From: Dyella nitratireducens
GTDB lineage: Bacteria; Pseudomonadota; Gammaproteobacteria; Xanthomonadales; Rhodanobacteraceae
Direction: 5' to 3'
Assembly (NCBI RefSeq): GCF_014642835.1
Contig: NZ_BMJA01000007.1
Coordinates: forward strand, 62,001 to 126,000
Length of the DNA: 64,000 nucleotides
Part shown: positions 27,362 through 35,208 of the stretch, piece by piece
Layout of the letters: each line of letters begins with the position of its first letter
Numbering within the stretch: the first letter of the stretch is position 1
The notes under the pieces: generated by a model
Told to the model about the DNA's origin: nothing
Database searches by the model: none
The model's input: the letters and a program-made list of their open reading frames with translations, nothing else
Position numbers and translations under genes: made by a program

Positions 27362-28192
27362 TCAATCCGCGAATGCCGCCATCGATAAAGCATCACGCAC
27401 AATGCCGCGCACCTGAGTGGGCGCTTCCAAGTTGGCGTGATGCCCTGCCCCATGCACGACATACATGCGTGCTTGCGGCAAGCCTTCGAGGAGTTCCTGC
27501 GCCAGCTGATGCACTTCGATCTGGTCTTCGCTGCCGACGATCAGCACGGTTGGTACATCGATTTCATGCAGGCGTTCGAGTGCACTGGGCTTCGGCGTGC
27601 GTTGATCTTGCGCAGCACGTGTCCAGTAGCTGGTTTCGCGCTTGAACAACTGCGAGGTCATGGCTTCGGTATGCCTGCGGGCGACGGGGTCCACTTCGCT
27701 GACGGCACGGCGTGGACCGTCGGTGAAAGCGCGTAGCGAGCTATCGATCATGCCATTGACGTCGAAGGTGCCGAGTGCCTGCAGAAAAGCGCGCGCTGCC
27801 GGCGTGCTGTCGGCGAAGCGGCCCCAGTAGCCGGGACCGATGAGGATCAGTGCGCTGACACGCTGCGGATGCGCCAGCGTGAAATCCAAAGCGGTGGCTG
27901 CGCCACCGGAACAGGCGAGGAAGGCGGTGCGTTGTATGCCGCATGCGTCCAACACGGCGGCCAGATCTTCGTGATGCGCGTAGCTGCCAGGTTCGATGCT
28001 GGAGCGGCCGAAACCGCGGGCGTCATAGCGCAGTACGCGATGCGTGTCGGCCAAAGCAGTGAATTCGAAGTCCCATTGTCCACGGTCGACCAGGAAGCCG
28101 TGCAGCAGGGTGATGGCGTCGCCCTCGCCGGTTTGTTCGGCGTAGAGGTGGGCGTGAGGGACGCCGATGCAGTGTGACGTCGAGTTGGTCAT
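27362..28192 (-). CDS. Alpha/beta hydrolase
   Basis: The 276-residue protein has the alpha/beta hydrolase order: oxyanion region LLHGFLVDRGQWDFE, then ARGFGRSSIEPGSYAHHEDLAAVLD, nucleophile elbow ACSGGAATALDF (Ser in C-S-G-G), a cap segment, the acid in VGSEDQIE, and the His in HGAGHHANLEAP. GCSGG-type elbows occur in esterases and C-C hydrolases. GGGAGC ahead of ATG 28192 is a suitable site. Its neighbour on the same strand is the aldo/keto reductase, with a G-rich hairpin between. Confidence 0.9.
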   Translation of the reverse strand: MTNSTSHCIGVPHAHLYAEQTGEGDAITLLHGFLVDRGQWDFEFTALADTHRVLRYDARGFGRSSIEPGSYAHHEDLAAVLDACGIQRTAFLACSGGAATALDFTLAHPQRVSALILIGPGYWGRFADSTPAARAFLQALGTFDVNGMIDSSLRAFTDGPRRAVSEVDPVARRHTEAMTSQLFKRETSYWTRAAQDQRTPKPSALERLHEIDVPTVLIVGSEDQIEVHQLAQELLEGLPQARMYVVHGAGHHANLEAPTQVRGIVRDALSMAAFAD

Positions 28193-28220
28193 GGTGCTCC
28201 CTTTCTCCGATAAGCAAGCC

Positions 28221-28244
28221 CCTCCCCCTGCTTGCAGGGGGGAG
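28221..28244. repeat. C/G-rich hairpin, family 3
   Basis: CTCCCCCTGC, TT, GCAGGGGGGAG is a near-perfect stem related to the one at 24636. It lies between the aldo/keto reductase stop and the hydrolase start. Confidence 0.7.
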
Positions 28245-28249
28245 AAACA

Positions 28250-29365
28250 TCAACGCGTTTTGAACTCCCGCGCCGCCAGCTTCGGCACGAACACGGATGG
28301 TGCATACCCTGACGGCTTGTCGCCCACCGCTACGCCACCATGAATCCGCGTCTGCTGGATGTCGGCAAACATGTAATACGGGAACGGTTTTTCCGTAGCG
28401 CTGACGGCATCCAGACGAGCACGCAAATCAACCGGCAACTGGAAAGCAAGCGCGGCGAGATTGGCGTCGAGCTGTTCCAGCTTGGTGGCGCCGATGATGA
28501 CGGAGGCAATGCCCGGCTGCGTCGCCACCCAGTTCAACGCGACGCTCGCCATGCTCTGGCCGGCTTCCTTGGCTACCTTCTCCAGTTCGGCAACGATCTT
28601 CCAGTTGCGCGCGGTAAAGCGTTCGAAGCCTGGCGCGTTGCCGATCTTGGCCAGCCGTCCATCACCCTCGCCACCTTGCTGGCTGGGCTTGTACTTGCCC
28701 GACAGCATGCCCATCGCGAGCGGGCTCCATGCCGTGATGCCCATGCCGAGGTTCTGCCCCAGCGGCACGTACTCATGCTCGATGTGGCGCTCGGCCAGCG
28801 AGTATTCGAGTTGCATGTTCACCAGTGGCGTCAACGCATGCGCTTCGGCAAACGTCTGCGCGCGCGCCGCATACCAGGCAGGAATGTCGGAGAGTCCGGC
28901 GTAGCGGATCTTGCCCGCGCGCACGAGATCATCGAGCGTGCGCACCACTTCTTCAGCAGGCGTGATGCGGTCCCAGGTGTGCAGCAAATACAGATCGATG
29001 TAATCGGTACGCAGGCGGCGCAGCGAACCTTCCACCGCGCGCATGATGTTCTTGCGGCCGTTGCCGCCGGCATTGGGATTGCCGGGCTCCGCGTTGTAGG
29101 TGAACTTGGTGGCGAGTACGACGCGATCCCGCGCACCGCTTTCTTCGATGAACTTGCCCAGCATGCTTTCGCTGGTGCCTTCGGTGTACATGTCGGCGGT
29201 GTCGATGAAGTTGCCGCCGGCTTCCAGGTAACGATCGAACATGGCGCGGGCGGTCTGCTCCGCCGTGCCCCAGCCCCAGTCATCGCCGAAGGTCATGGCA
29301 CCAAGGGCTAGACGGCTGACGCGCAGGCCGGAACGTCCAAGCGTGAAGTATTGATCGAGCGACAT
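28250..29365 (-). CDS. Aldo/keto reductase
   Basis: ATG 29365 (GGAG eight bases ahead) gives 371 residues. The TIM-barrel NADPH enzyme shows DTADMYTEGTSESMLGKFI with the catalytic Asp/Tyr, VVLATKF with the Lys, YIDLYLLHTWDR with the His, and a C-terminal nucleotide-binding IIGATKLEQLDANLAAL. It is closest to the YajO/aryl-alcohol-dehydrogenase-like group. It is divergent from a LysR gene with 116 bases between, the standard arrangement of a regulator and its target. Confidence 0.92.
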   Translation of the reverse strand: MSLDQYFTLGRSGLRVSRLALGAMTFGDDWGWGTAEQTARAMFDRYLEAGGNFIDTADMYTEGTSESMLGKFIEESGARDRVVLATKFTYNAEPGNPNAGGNGRKNIMRAVEGSLRRLRTDYIDLYLLHTWDRITPAEEVVRTLDDLVRAGKIRYAGLSDIPAWYAARAQTFAEAHALTPLVNMQLEYSLAERHIEHEYVPLGQNLGMGITAWSPLAMGMLSGKYKPSQQGGEGDGRLAKIGNAPGFERFTARNWKIVAELEKVAKEAGQSMASVALNWVATQPGIASVIIGATKLEQLDANLAALAFQLPVDLRARLDAVSATEKPFPYYMFADIQQTRIHGGVAVGDKPSGYAPSVFVPKLAAREFKTR

Positions 29366-29481
29366 GGCTGAACTCCGTAGTGGGTGACGACGGGGTGCAG
29401 TGTGCGCTGGCCGATCATGTTGAAAAACCACCATCAGCTTGATGCATTATGTAGCCATGCTAATAAATGGAGAGCCAGGCC

Positions 29482-30423
29482 ATGCGCGACCACTACGCCC
29501 TGCGCGCCTTCCGCGCCGTCGCCGAGTACGGCAGCTTTACCCGCGCGGCGGCGGCACTGGAGGTGACGCCATCCGCGCTGAGCCAGACCGTGCAGCAACT
29601 GGAAGGCCAGCTCGGCACGCGGCTGCTCCAGCGCACCACGCGACGCGTGGGGCTGACCGAAGCCGGCCAGGAAATGCTCCAGCGCATAGCGCCTGCACTC
29701 AACGAACTGGATGTGGCCCTGGATGCGATCCGCCAGCATGGCGACCGCCCACGCGGCACCATTCGCCTGACCGTGGCGAGCGTGGTGTCCCGCGCCATCA
29801 TCGAGCCGATGCTCGGTGAATTCATGGCGCGCTGGCCCGACGTGCAACTGGACATCCGCGTGGAAGACGGCCTGACGGACCTGGTGGCCGAAGGCCTGGA
29901 TGCAGGGATCCGTCTGGGCGAACGCCTGCAACGCGACATGGTGGCCATTCCCATCGGCGGACCGATGCGCGCGGTCGTGGTGGGATCATCGGATTACTTC
30001 AAGCGTCATGGCTACCCGAAAGAACCCAAGGAACTGCAACGCCACAACTGCATCCGGCATCGCTTCGCCAGCAGCGGCGCCATTTATCGTTGGGAATTCG
30101 CGCATCGCAGCGGCCAGCAAAAAGGCCGCTGGTACGAAATCGCCGTCGACGGGAGCCTCACCGTCAACGACGTTCCGCTGGCTTTACGCGCTGCCGAAGC
30201 TGGCATCGGCCTGACGTGCATGTTGGAAATCTCTGCACGTGCCGCCATCGATGCAGGGCGGCTGGAAAGCGTGCTCGGGCCATGGCTGCCGCCGTTCGAC
30301 GGTTTCTACCTGTACTACCCGAGCCGCTTCCAGGTTCCCCCGAAACTGCGTGTGTTCATCGATTTCATTCGCGAATGGGGTGCGCGTGACATGAATGCCT
30401 CGCAGCAACGCGTTCAACGATAA
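29482..30423 (+). CDS. LysR-family transcriptional regulator
   Basis: ATG 29482, with GGAG nine bases upstream, gives 313 residues: YALRAFRAVAEYGSFTRAAAALEVTPSALSQTVQQLE is the helix-turn-helix, and the effector domain runs from about residue 90 (GTIRLTVASVVSRAIIEPML). It belongs to the large AaeR/DsdC-like group often found divergent from oxidoreductases. It probably controls the aldo/keto reductase next to it. Its 3' end overlaps the 3' end of a small lipoprotein gene on the other strand by ten bases. Confidence 0.92.
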   Translation: MRDHYALRAFRAVAEYGSFTRAAAALEVTPSALSQTVQQLEGQLGTRLLQRTTRRVGLTEAGQEMLQRIAPALNELDVALDAIRQHGDRPRGTIRLTVASVVSRAIIEPMLGEFMARWPDVQLDIRVEDGLTDLVAEGLDAGIRLGERLQRDMVAIPIGGPMRAVVVGSSDYFKRHGYPKEPKELQRHNCIRHRFASSGAIYRWEFAHRSGQQKGRWYEIAVDGSLTVNDVPLALRAAEAGIGLTCMLEISARAAIDAGRLESVLGPWLPPFDGFYLYYPSRFQVPPKLRVFIDFIREWGARDMNASQQRVQR

Positions 30424-30578
30424 CGGTAGTAGCCGCCTACCCATACGTGTCCCGGCCCCCAATATCCAGGCACCCATACACGCGCCGGACGTGGTGCAAC
30501 GACGATGCAGCCAGTCTGCATCAGAACACCGCCAAACACGGCCAGCGCAATCAAAAGCTTGGGAAGGTATCGACGCAT
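30414..30578 (-). CDS. Very small Tyr/Trp/Gly-rich lipoprotein
   Basis: The 54-residue product starts at ATG 30578 with an ideal AGGAGA site. A signal sequence runs to Cys24 (MQTGC, an imperfect lipobox with Gln at -3). The mature part is only about 30 residues, with the pattern RVWVPGYWGPGHVWVGGYYRYR, which recalls the YXWXXGXW repeat proteins of the envelope. It is tail-to-tail with the LysR gene, overlapping by ten bases. The function is unknown. Confidence 0.72.
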   Translation of the reverse strand: MRRYLPKLLIALAVFGGVLMQTGCIVVAPRPARVWVPGYWGPGHVWVGGYYRYR

Positions 30579-30849
30579 GATGGTTCTCCTGTGAGCAGTG
30601 GAAACTCACGTCGGAAAACGCAGCGAAAAAACGTTGCGATGACGATGCCAAGCTGAACTGATGCCGAGGGTTCAGGCTGCAACTTTCCTCTCCCTTTCGA
30701 GCTGTGAAAGAAACCTCATGCTCGCCGCCCCGGCGTAAGCTGGCCGACAGCGACCAGCCCGTTTTTGGCATCACGAGGTGCGTACTCCTTCGCATCAGGG
30801 CTGTCACCGAATCCGCTATAACCGCTCGTGATGACAGGCGGGGGAAATC

Positions 30850-33183
30850 ATGTCGTTGCGCAGTCTGGCGTGGAGGTTGGCTCTATGGGTGCTGGCCGGT
30901 GCGGCGCTTGTGTTCGTCGCCAGCGGCTATTTGTTGTTTCACCTGGTGGGCAAGCAATTGCTGCAGCAGGCACAGCGTGAATCCGCGGCACTGGCGAGCC
31001 AGGGCAGCAGCCTCGTCCAGCTGCGCCTGAACGACATCACCAACACCACCCGCGTACTGGCCGCCGTTATCGAGCCGCGCCCGCGGAACGCCGCATCGCT
31101 GATTCATGACGCCCTCGCGGACAATGCCGATCTTGCAGGTCTCGCCGCAGCATTCGTGCCGGGCAGCACCGCGGCACAAGAGGCGGGGCAATCACCGTTC
31201 GTCGACCGGCAGAGCGATGGAACGCTCGCGCACCGGGATCTTTTCAAAGACCCGCAGCCTTACTGGAACGCAACATGGTTTCAGCAAGGGCTGGTTTGCA
31301 ACCAAGGATGCTGGCATCCGGTGTTCTGGTCGCAATCGCGGCATCGGCTGCTGGTCAGCTATTCGGCACCGATGCAGGCCGACGACAACACCATCGGTGT
31401 CGTCAATGCGGATGTCACGCTGGATTGGCTGCAAGGCGTCTTGCTATCGATGCATCTACCGGCCGGCACCCATGCTTTCGTGATGGATCAGCAAGGCAGG
31501 TACTTGGCCAACGATGCCGTGGAACAGGTAGGCAAGGAAGCCCAAACCACCCTGCTCAGCCAACTGAGTGCACCAAGCCTGCCGGAATACGCGAACGCAC
31601 ACCGGTTGAATCTGCAGGGCGAGCGAGCATGGATGTACGACCAGCCGATTGCGGGCACGCAATGGAAATTTGCTGTGGTCGTGCCGGAGGAACTCATTTA
31701 TGCGCAGGTACGCCATGCGTTCATGTCGGTGCTGGTGCTCGGCGCGCTGACGATACTGTTGCTGGGACTGATCGTGATGATCACCATCCGGCGCACGTTG
31801 GCACCGCTAGGTGTGCTCGCCGAACGCGCAGAGCTGGTTGCACGCGGCGCGCTGGACTTTGCGCTTCCACGTGTACGCCGCCATGACGAGGTGGGCCGGC
31901 TTACACATGCGTTCGACCGGATGCGCCTTGAACTGGCCGCGCACCTGGAAGAACTGACCCGCGTGGCGCAAGAGCAGGCGCGGCTTGCCAGCGAACTCGA
32001 CATCGCACAGCAGATCCAGACAGCGTTGCTGCCCGGCCCGCATTATCTCGATGCGCGCTGCCAGAACTTTGAACTGTTTGCCGTGCTGAAACCCGCACGC
32101 AGCGTCGGCGGCGATCTGTATAGCTATTTCATGCTGCCCAATCAGCGCTTCTGCTTCATGGTGGGTGACGTCGCCGATAAAGGCATTCCCGCGGCCTTGT
32201 TCATGGCGCGCACCATTACGCTTGCCAAGGCCATGGCGTCGCGCGCGCAATCGCCTCAGCACTTGCTGCAGCTGATCAACGATGAGTTGTGCCGCAACAA
32301 CGACAGCTGCATGTTCGTGACCTTGCTGTGCGGCTTTCTGGATGTGGCGACCGGCTATATGACGCTCGCCAGCGCAGGGCACGATCCACCGGTGCTATGG
32401 GGCAATCAGGCGCCGCGCTGGTTGCCGGTCACGTCAGGCTCTGCACTCGGCCTGGACGAAGCCGCTTCATTTCCGGCCATACGCGTTCGCCTGAAACCGG
32501 GCGATACCTTGTTGATGTACACCGACGGCGTGACCGAAGCTGCCAGCAAGACGCTGGAGCAATACGGCGGCGAAAGGTTGCTGGCCAGGCTGGGTCAGTT
32601 CCACGATGCGACCGATGGAACGGGACCCCGAGATCCGACGAAGTTCCTGGTCGAGGATATCGAGGCATTTTCCGCCGGCCACGGTCAGAGCGATGATATC
32701 GCCTTGCTCGCACTACGCTGGAACCATGCCGGACTGGACAAGGGGACGCTGATGCTCGATCTGGTTTTTCCCGCTACGCTGGAAAAAGTGTTCGACACGC
32801 TCAATCTCTGCGCGGAAACCCTGCACGAAGCCGGCATACGCACCGATGTGCGCGCCGATGTGCGCCTGGTGCTGGAGGAGTTGATGGTGAACATGGTTCA
32901 TCACGGCAACCTCCATGGAAGCGAAAGAACCATCGGCCTGCGCATGATGATCATCGACGAAGCCGTGCTGGTGGAGCTGAACCACGACGGCGCGCCATTC
33001 GACCCGCTGCAATTCGGCTCCCCCACCCTTACCGGCGATCTTGCGGACCGCGAGGACGATGGCGGCCTGGGCATTCATCTGGTGCGGGCCATGTCCAGCG
33101 AACTGAACTACACGCATGACGAAGACGGCAATCATCTTCAACTGCGCTTTGCTAATCCTACGGAGCACGGCCATGGCACTTAA
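30850..33183 (+). CDS. Sensor phosphatase-kinase: extracytoplasmic sensor, HAMP, SpoIIE-type PP2C and HATPase anti-sigma domain
   Basis: The 777-residue product has an N-terminal helix (about 8-32), a periplasmic Cache-like sensor (about 35-285) with a CNQGC pair, a second helix (about 293-315) and a HAMP linker. A PP2C phosphatase follows (about 385-620: SVGGDLYSYF, VGDVADKGIPAALFM, TDGVTEA, GQSDDIALL). A C-terminal GHKL ATPase (about 635-770) carries N-box EELMVNMVHHG and DDGGLGIHLV. Both arms of a partner-switch thus sit in one membrane protein: the kinase would phosphorylate, and the phosphatase dephosphorylate, the STAS protein encoded next. The output target is not in the window. Confidence 0.92.
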   Translation: MSLRSLAWRLALWVLAGAALVFVASGYLLFHLVGKQLLQQAQRESAALASQGSSLVQLRLNDITNTTRVLAAVIEPRPRNAASLIHDALADNADLAGLAAAFVPGSTAAQEAGQSPFVDRQSDGTLAHRDLFKDPQPYWNATWFQQGLVCNQGCWHPVFWSQSRHRLLVSYSAPMQADDNTIGVVNADVTLDWLQGVLLSMHLPAGTHAFVMDQQGRYLANDAVEQVGKEAQTTLLSQLSAPSLPEYANAHRLNLQGERAWMYDQPIAGTQWKFAVVVPEELIYAQVRHAFMSVLVLGALTILLLGLIVMITIRRTLAPLGVLAERAELVARGALDFALPRVRRHDEVGRLTHAFDRMRLELAAHLEELTRVAQEQARLASELDIAQQIQTALLPGPHYLDARCQNFELFAVLKPARSVGGDLYSYFMLPNQRFCFMVGDVADKGIPAALFMARTITLAKAMASRAQSPQHLLQLINDELCRNNDSCMFVTLLCGFLDVATGYMTLASAGHDPPVLWGNQAPRWLPVTSGSALGLDEAASFPAIRVRLKPGDTLLMYTDGVTEAASKTLEQYGGERLLARLGQFHDATDGTGPRDPTKFLVEDIEAFSAGHGQSDDIALLALRWNHAGLDKGTLMLDLVFPATLEKVFDTLNLCAETLHEAGIRTDVRADVRLVLEELMVNMVHHGNLHGSERTIGLRMMIIDEAVLVELNHDGAPFDPLQFGSPTLTGDLADREDDGGLGIHLVRAMSSELNYTHDEDGNHLQLRFANPTEHGHGT

Positions 33184-33565
33184 TCTGCGCATCGATCCGT
33201 TCACCCCTCAGCGATCCACGCTTTACCTGGAAGGACGGCTGGATGCCATCAGCTTCGGCGAGTTCGACAAGCAAGCCGACAAGGTGCTGGAGCAGATGAA
33301 CACCGGCAGCACCCTGGTGCTCGATCTATCCGCGCTCGATTACATCAGCAGCGCAGGCCTTCGAAGCATTGCCAAGGCCAGGAAAGCGATGCGCGCGCGC
33401 GATGGCCAGACTTTGCTGGTAAATCCGCAGGTGCAGGTGCGGAAAGTGTTCGACATCGTGAAGGCGGTGCCGGTGAATGAGATTTTCCAGAACGTGCGGG
33501 AGTTAGATGATTATCTGGATCGGATTCAACGGCGGGTGTTGCATGAGGGAGAGGAGTTGGAGTGA
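33173..33565 (+). CDS. STAS-domain anti-sigma factor antagonist
   Basis: The 130-residue protein is a single STAS domain: STLYLEGRLDAISFGEFDKQ, then TLVLDLSALDYISSAGLRSIAKARKAM with the serine pair where SpoIIAA-type proteins are phosphorylated. Its ATG overlaps the end of the SpoIIE-type gene by 11 bases, so the two are translated together and almost surely act together. It is cytosolic. Confidence 0.93.
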   Translation: MALNLRIDPFTPQRSTLYLEGRLDAISFGEFDKQADKVLEQMNTGSTLVLDLSALDYISSAGLRSIAKARKAMRARDGQTLLVNPQVQVRKVFDIVKAVPVNEIFQNVRELDDYLDRIQRRVLHEGEELE

Positions 33566-33580
33566 CCGGACCGTAGCGTC

Positions 33581-33652
33581 GCAGGTTGGCGTGCAAATCC
33601 CAACATGATGGGCGATGGACATGGCGACGTTGGGGTTTACACCCCAACCTAC
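33581..33652. repeat. GTAG-headed REP pair, copy 5, decayed left arm
   Basis: The left arm begins GCAGGTTGGCGTGCAAATC instead of GTAGGTTGGGGTGCAAACC, while the right arm keeps CCCCAACCTAC. It follows the STAS gene by 15 bases. Confidence 0.85.
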
Positions 33653-33743
33653 GGGACACGAGCGAAATTACGCATTTTCTACGCCCGCGCACGCACCCTT
33701 TACTCGCTTTGTATGCAGCCTTCGCCACAATGCACGCCGCGCC

Positions 33744-33838
33744 GATGTCCAGCAGGCTTGCAGCCGGAGGCCGCCACGCGAGGTAGCGGGCAGCAGCCTT
33801 CCGATGATCCGGCTCCGGCTGCAAACCTGCTGGACATC
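33744..33838. repeat. 95-bp inverted repeat, single copy
   Basis: GATGTCCAGCAGGCTTGC...GGAG pairs with CTCC...GCAAACCTGCTGGACATC, a 25-base arm with one mismatch and a loop of about 45 bases. It has no GTAG head and matches none of the other families here. Confidence 0.82.
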
Positions 33839-33978
33839 GCTCTGCCCATTGACAGGCAAAGGCCACTAACTTGGCGCCATTCGCCACTGCAAACCGTGAT
33901 GCAGTTGGCTTCGCAGCGATCCCTCACCATGGCGCAACAAGAGCATAACGCAACCAGGTTACGTTAATTTGCCATCAC

Positions 33979-34002
33979 ATTCGGACGTCCATACGTCCGA
34001 AT
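33979..34002. promoter_or_regulatory. 24-base perfect dyad, candidate operator
   Basis: ATTCGGACGT, CCAT, ACGTCCGAAT is a perfect ten-base inverted repeat with a four-base spacer. No T-run follows, so it is not a terminator, and its size suits a dimeric repressor. The nearest gene start downstream is 283 bases away. Confidence 0.5.
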
Positions 34003-34284
34003 AAAGACGGCAGCATAAACTATGCAAGATTTTTCACCGGCTTCACGCAAGCATCTTCAATCGATGGCAAAAACATCGACCTGCCATTCACCCTGTTCGG
34101 CCTATAAAGCCGCGCCCGACATTCAACGGGCAACCTGATTGGCCACGAACGTCAGCGGTGCTGCAAATTTTACTCGTCGTCCCAGCTTTCACCGGGATGA
34201 CGGCAACACATAACTGAAGTTCGGAGCCCATCAGCAAGGGCGATGCAAGCAAGTCATGTCCATCCACTGATGAGGGGAATTGCC

Positions 34285-35100
34285 ATGCATGCGATACGCA
34301 ACAGCCTAAGTATGAAGATGCTTTCCACTGCACTTGTTGTGGCGACTTTTGGACCGGGAAGCGCAGCATACGCACAAACACAAAGTGTCCAGTTCAGCAG
34401 TGAAGCGGATTCCGATAGTGGTACGGCAACGCAAACACTGCTTGGACTGCTCCCGACAACCCAAACCTGGGGGCCGGACGACCAAAGCGAGACGACCAAC
34501 TCCGGCAGCAACAGCGAACCGGCGCCGTCCGTTACCGAAAACATCAACGGTGTAACGACCTATCAATCCCAAGACGATGACAACAGCACCGATGCAGGGA
34601 GCGGTGCCGACCAGGCCAACGCCACCTCCTCTTCCGGAAGCGGCAGCGCCCTGGGCGGGCTAATCACCTGGAGCAACCTCTCCATCCAGGAAACCTGCCT
34701 GCCAGACGGCAGCATCGGCGACCAGATTGACTGCACCGTTTATGAATCCATTACCAACCTTGATGTCAACGGCAAGCCGGCGACCACAGCAGGCAGTTTT
34801 GCTCCTGGAACATCCATTCCCGTCTCCGGCAATATCCCGGATACGAATTGCCCGCTCGGCACGGACAGCTTTAGCGGAAACATGGTCTTGGATAATTCCA
34901 TCCTTGATAGCGGAACCGAACAGGGCTCCGACGCGGAAATCGCCATCCAGATAACCGGTACTGCCACCTGTTATACCGCGGATCTCGTGCCGCTCTACAC
35001 CACTGGCTACAACGAGCAGATTGGCGGTCCAGATATCTACTACAAAGGCACATATTCCTTGTACGTCGTGCGGACTTGGAATGACTACAATTATTATTAG
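34285..35100 (+). CDS. Acidic Ser/Thr/Asp/Asn-rich exported protein of unknown function
   Basis: ATG 34285 with AGGGG upstream gives 271 residues. A signal peptide ends at AAYA (about residue 31). Residues about 40-130 are low-complexity and acidic (TNSGSNSEP, SQDDDNSTDAGSGADQANATSSSGSGS). The rest is a beta-rich domain with four to five cysteines (ETCLPDG, IDCTVY, TNCPLG, ATCYTA), likely disulfide-bonded, ending YVVRTWNDYNYY. No domain is recognised. Few charged basic residues and the low-complexity linker suggest a surface or secreted protein. It ends in front of a strong terminator. Confidence 0.75.
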   Translation: MHAIRNSLSMKMLSTALVVATFGPGSAAYAQTQSVQFSSEADSDSGTATQTLLGLLPTTQTWGPDDQSETTNSGSNSEPAPSVTENINGVTTYQSQDDDNSTDAGSGADQANATSSSGSGSALGGLITWSNLSIQETCLPDGSIGDQIDCTVYESITNLDVNGKPATTAGSFAPGTSIPVSGNIPDTNCPLGTDSFSGNMVLDNSILDSGTEQGSDAEIAIQITGTATCYTADLVPLYTTGYNEQIGGPDIYYKGTYSLYVVRTWNDYNYY

Positions 35101-35150
35101 TGGGTGGACTACTCACCCCTACGCGTGCCAAAGGCGATGTGTTTAATCGC

Positions 35151-35183
35151 AAATCCGGCGAGCTCAAAGCTCGCCGGATTTTT
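35151..35183. terminator. Bidirectional rho-independent terminator
   Basis: AAATCCGGCGAGCT, CAA, AGCTCGCCGGATTT plus TT gives a 14-bp stem with A and T tails, so it can work both ways: for the exported-protein gene ending at 35100 and for hutF ending at 35209. Confidence 0.93.
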
Positions 35184-35208
35184 CATCACACCTGCACTGA
35201 TCGCGCCT

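Larger units (their letters stand above)
33653..34284. other. Gene-free stretch with two unrelated inverted repeats
   Basis: This 632-base stretch holds a large inverted repeat (33744-33838), a 24-base perfect dyad (33979-34002) and a decayed CGTCGTCCC...GGGATGACG hairpin (34172-34203). No open frame here has a ribosome site; the best, a 38-codon frame at 34022-34138, lacks one. Confidence 0.7.

Noticed and set aside
34022-34138. 38-codon frame starting MQDFSPASRKHLQ
   Set aside because: No ribosome site and no supporting neighbour; left as unproven and not listed as a gene.
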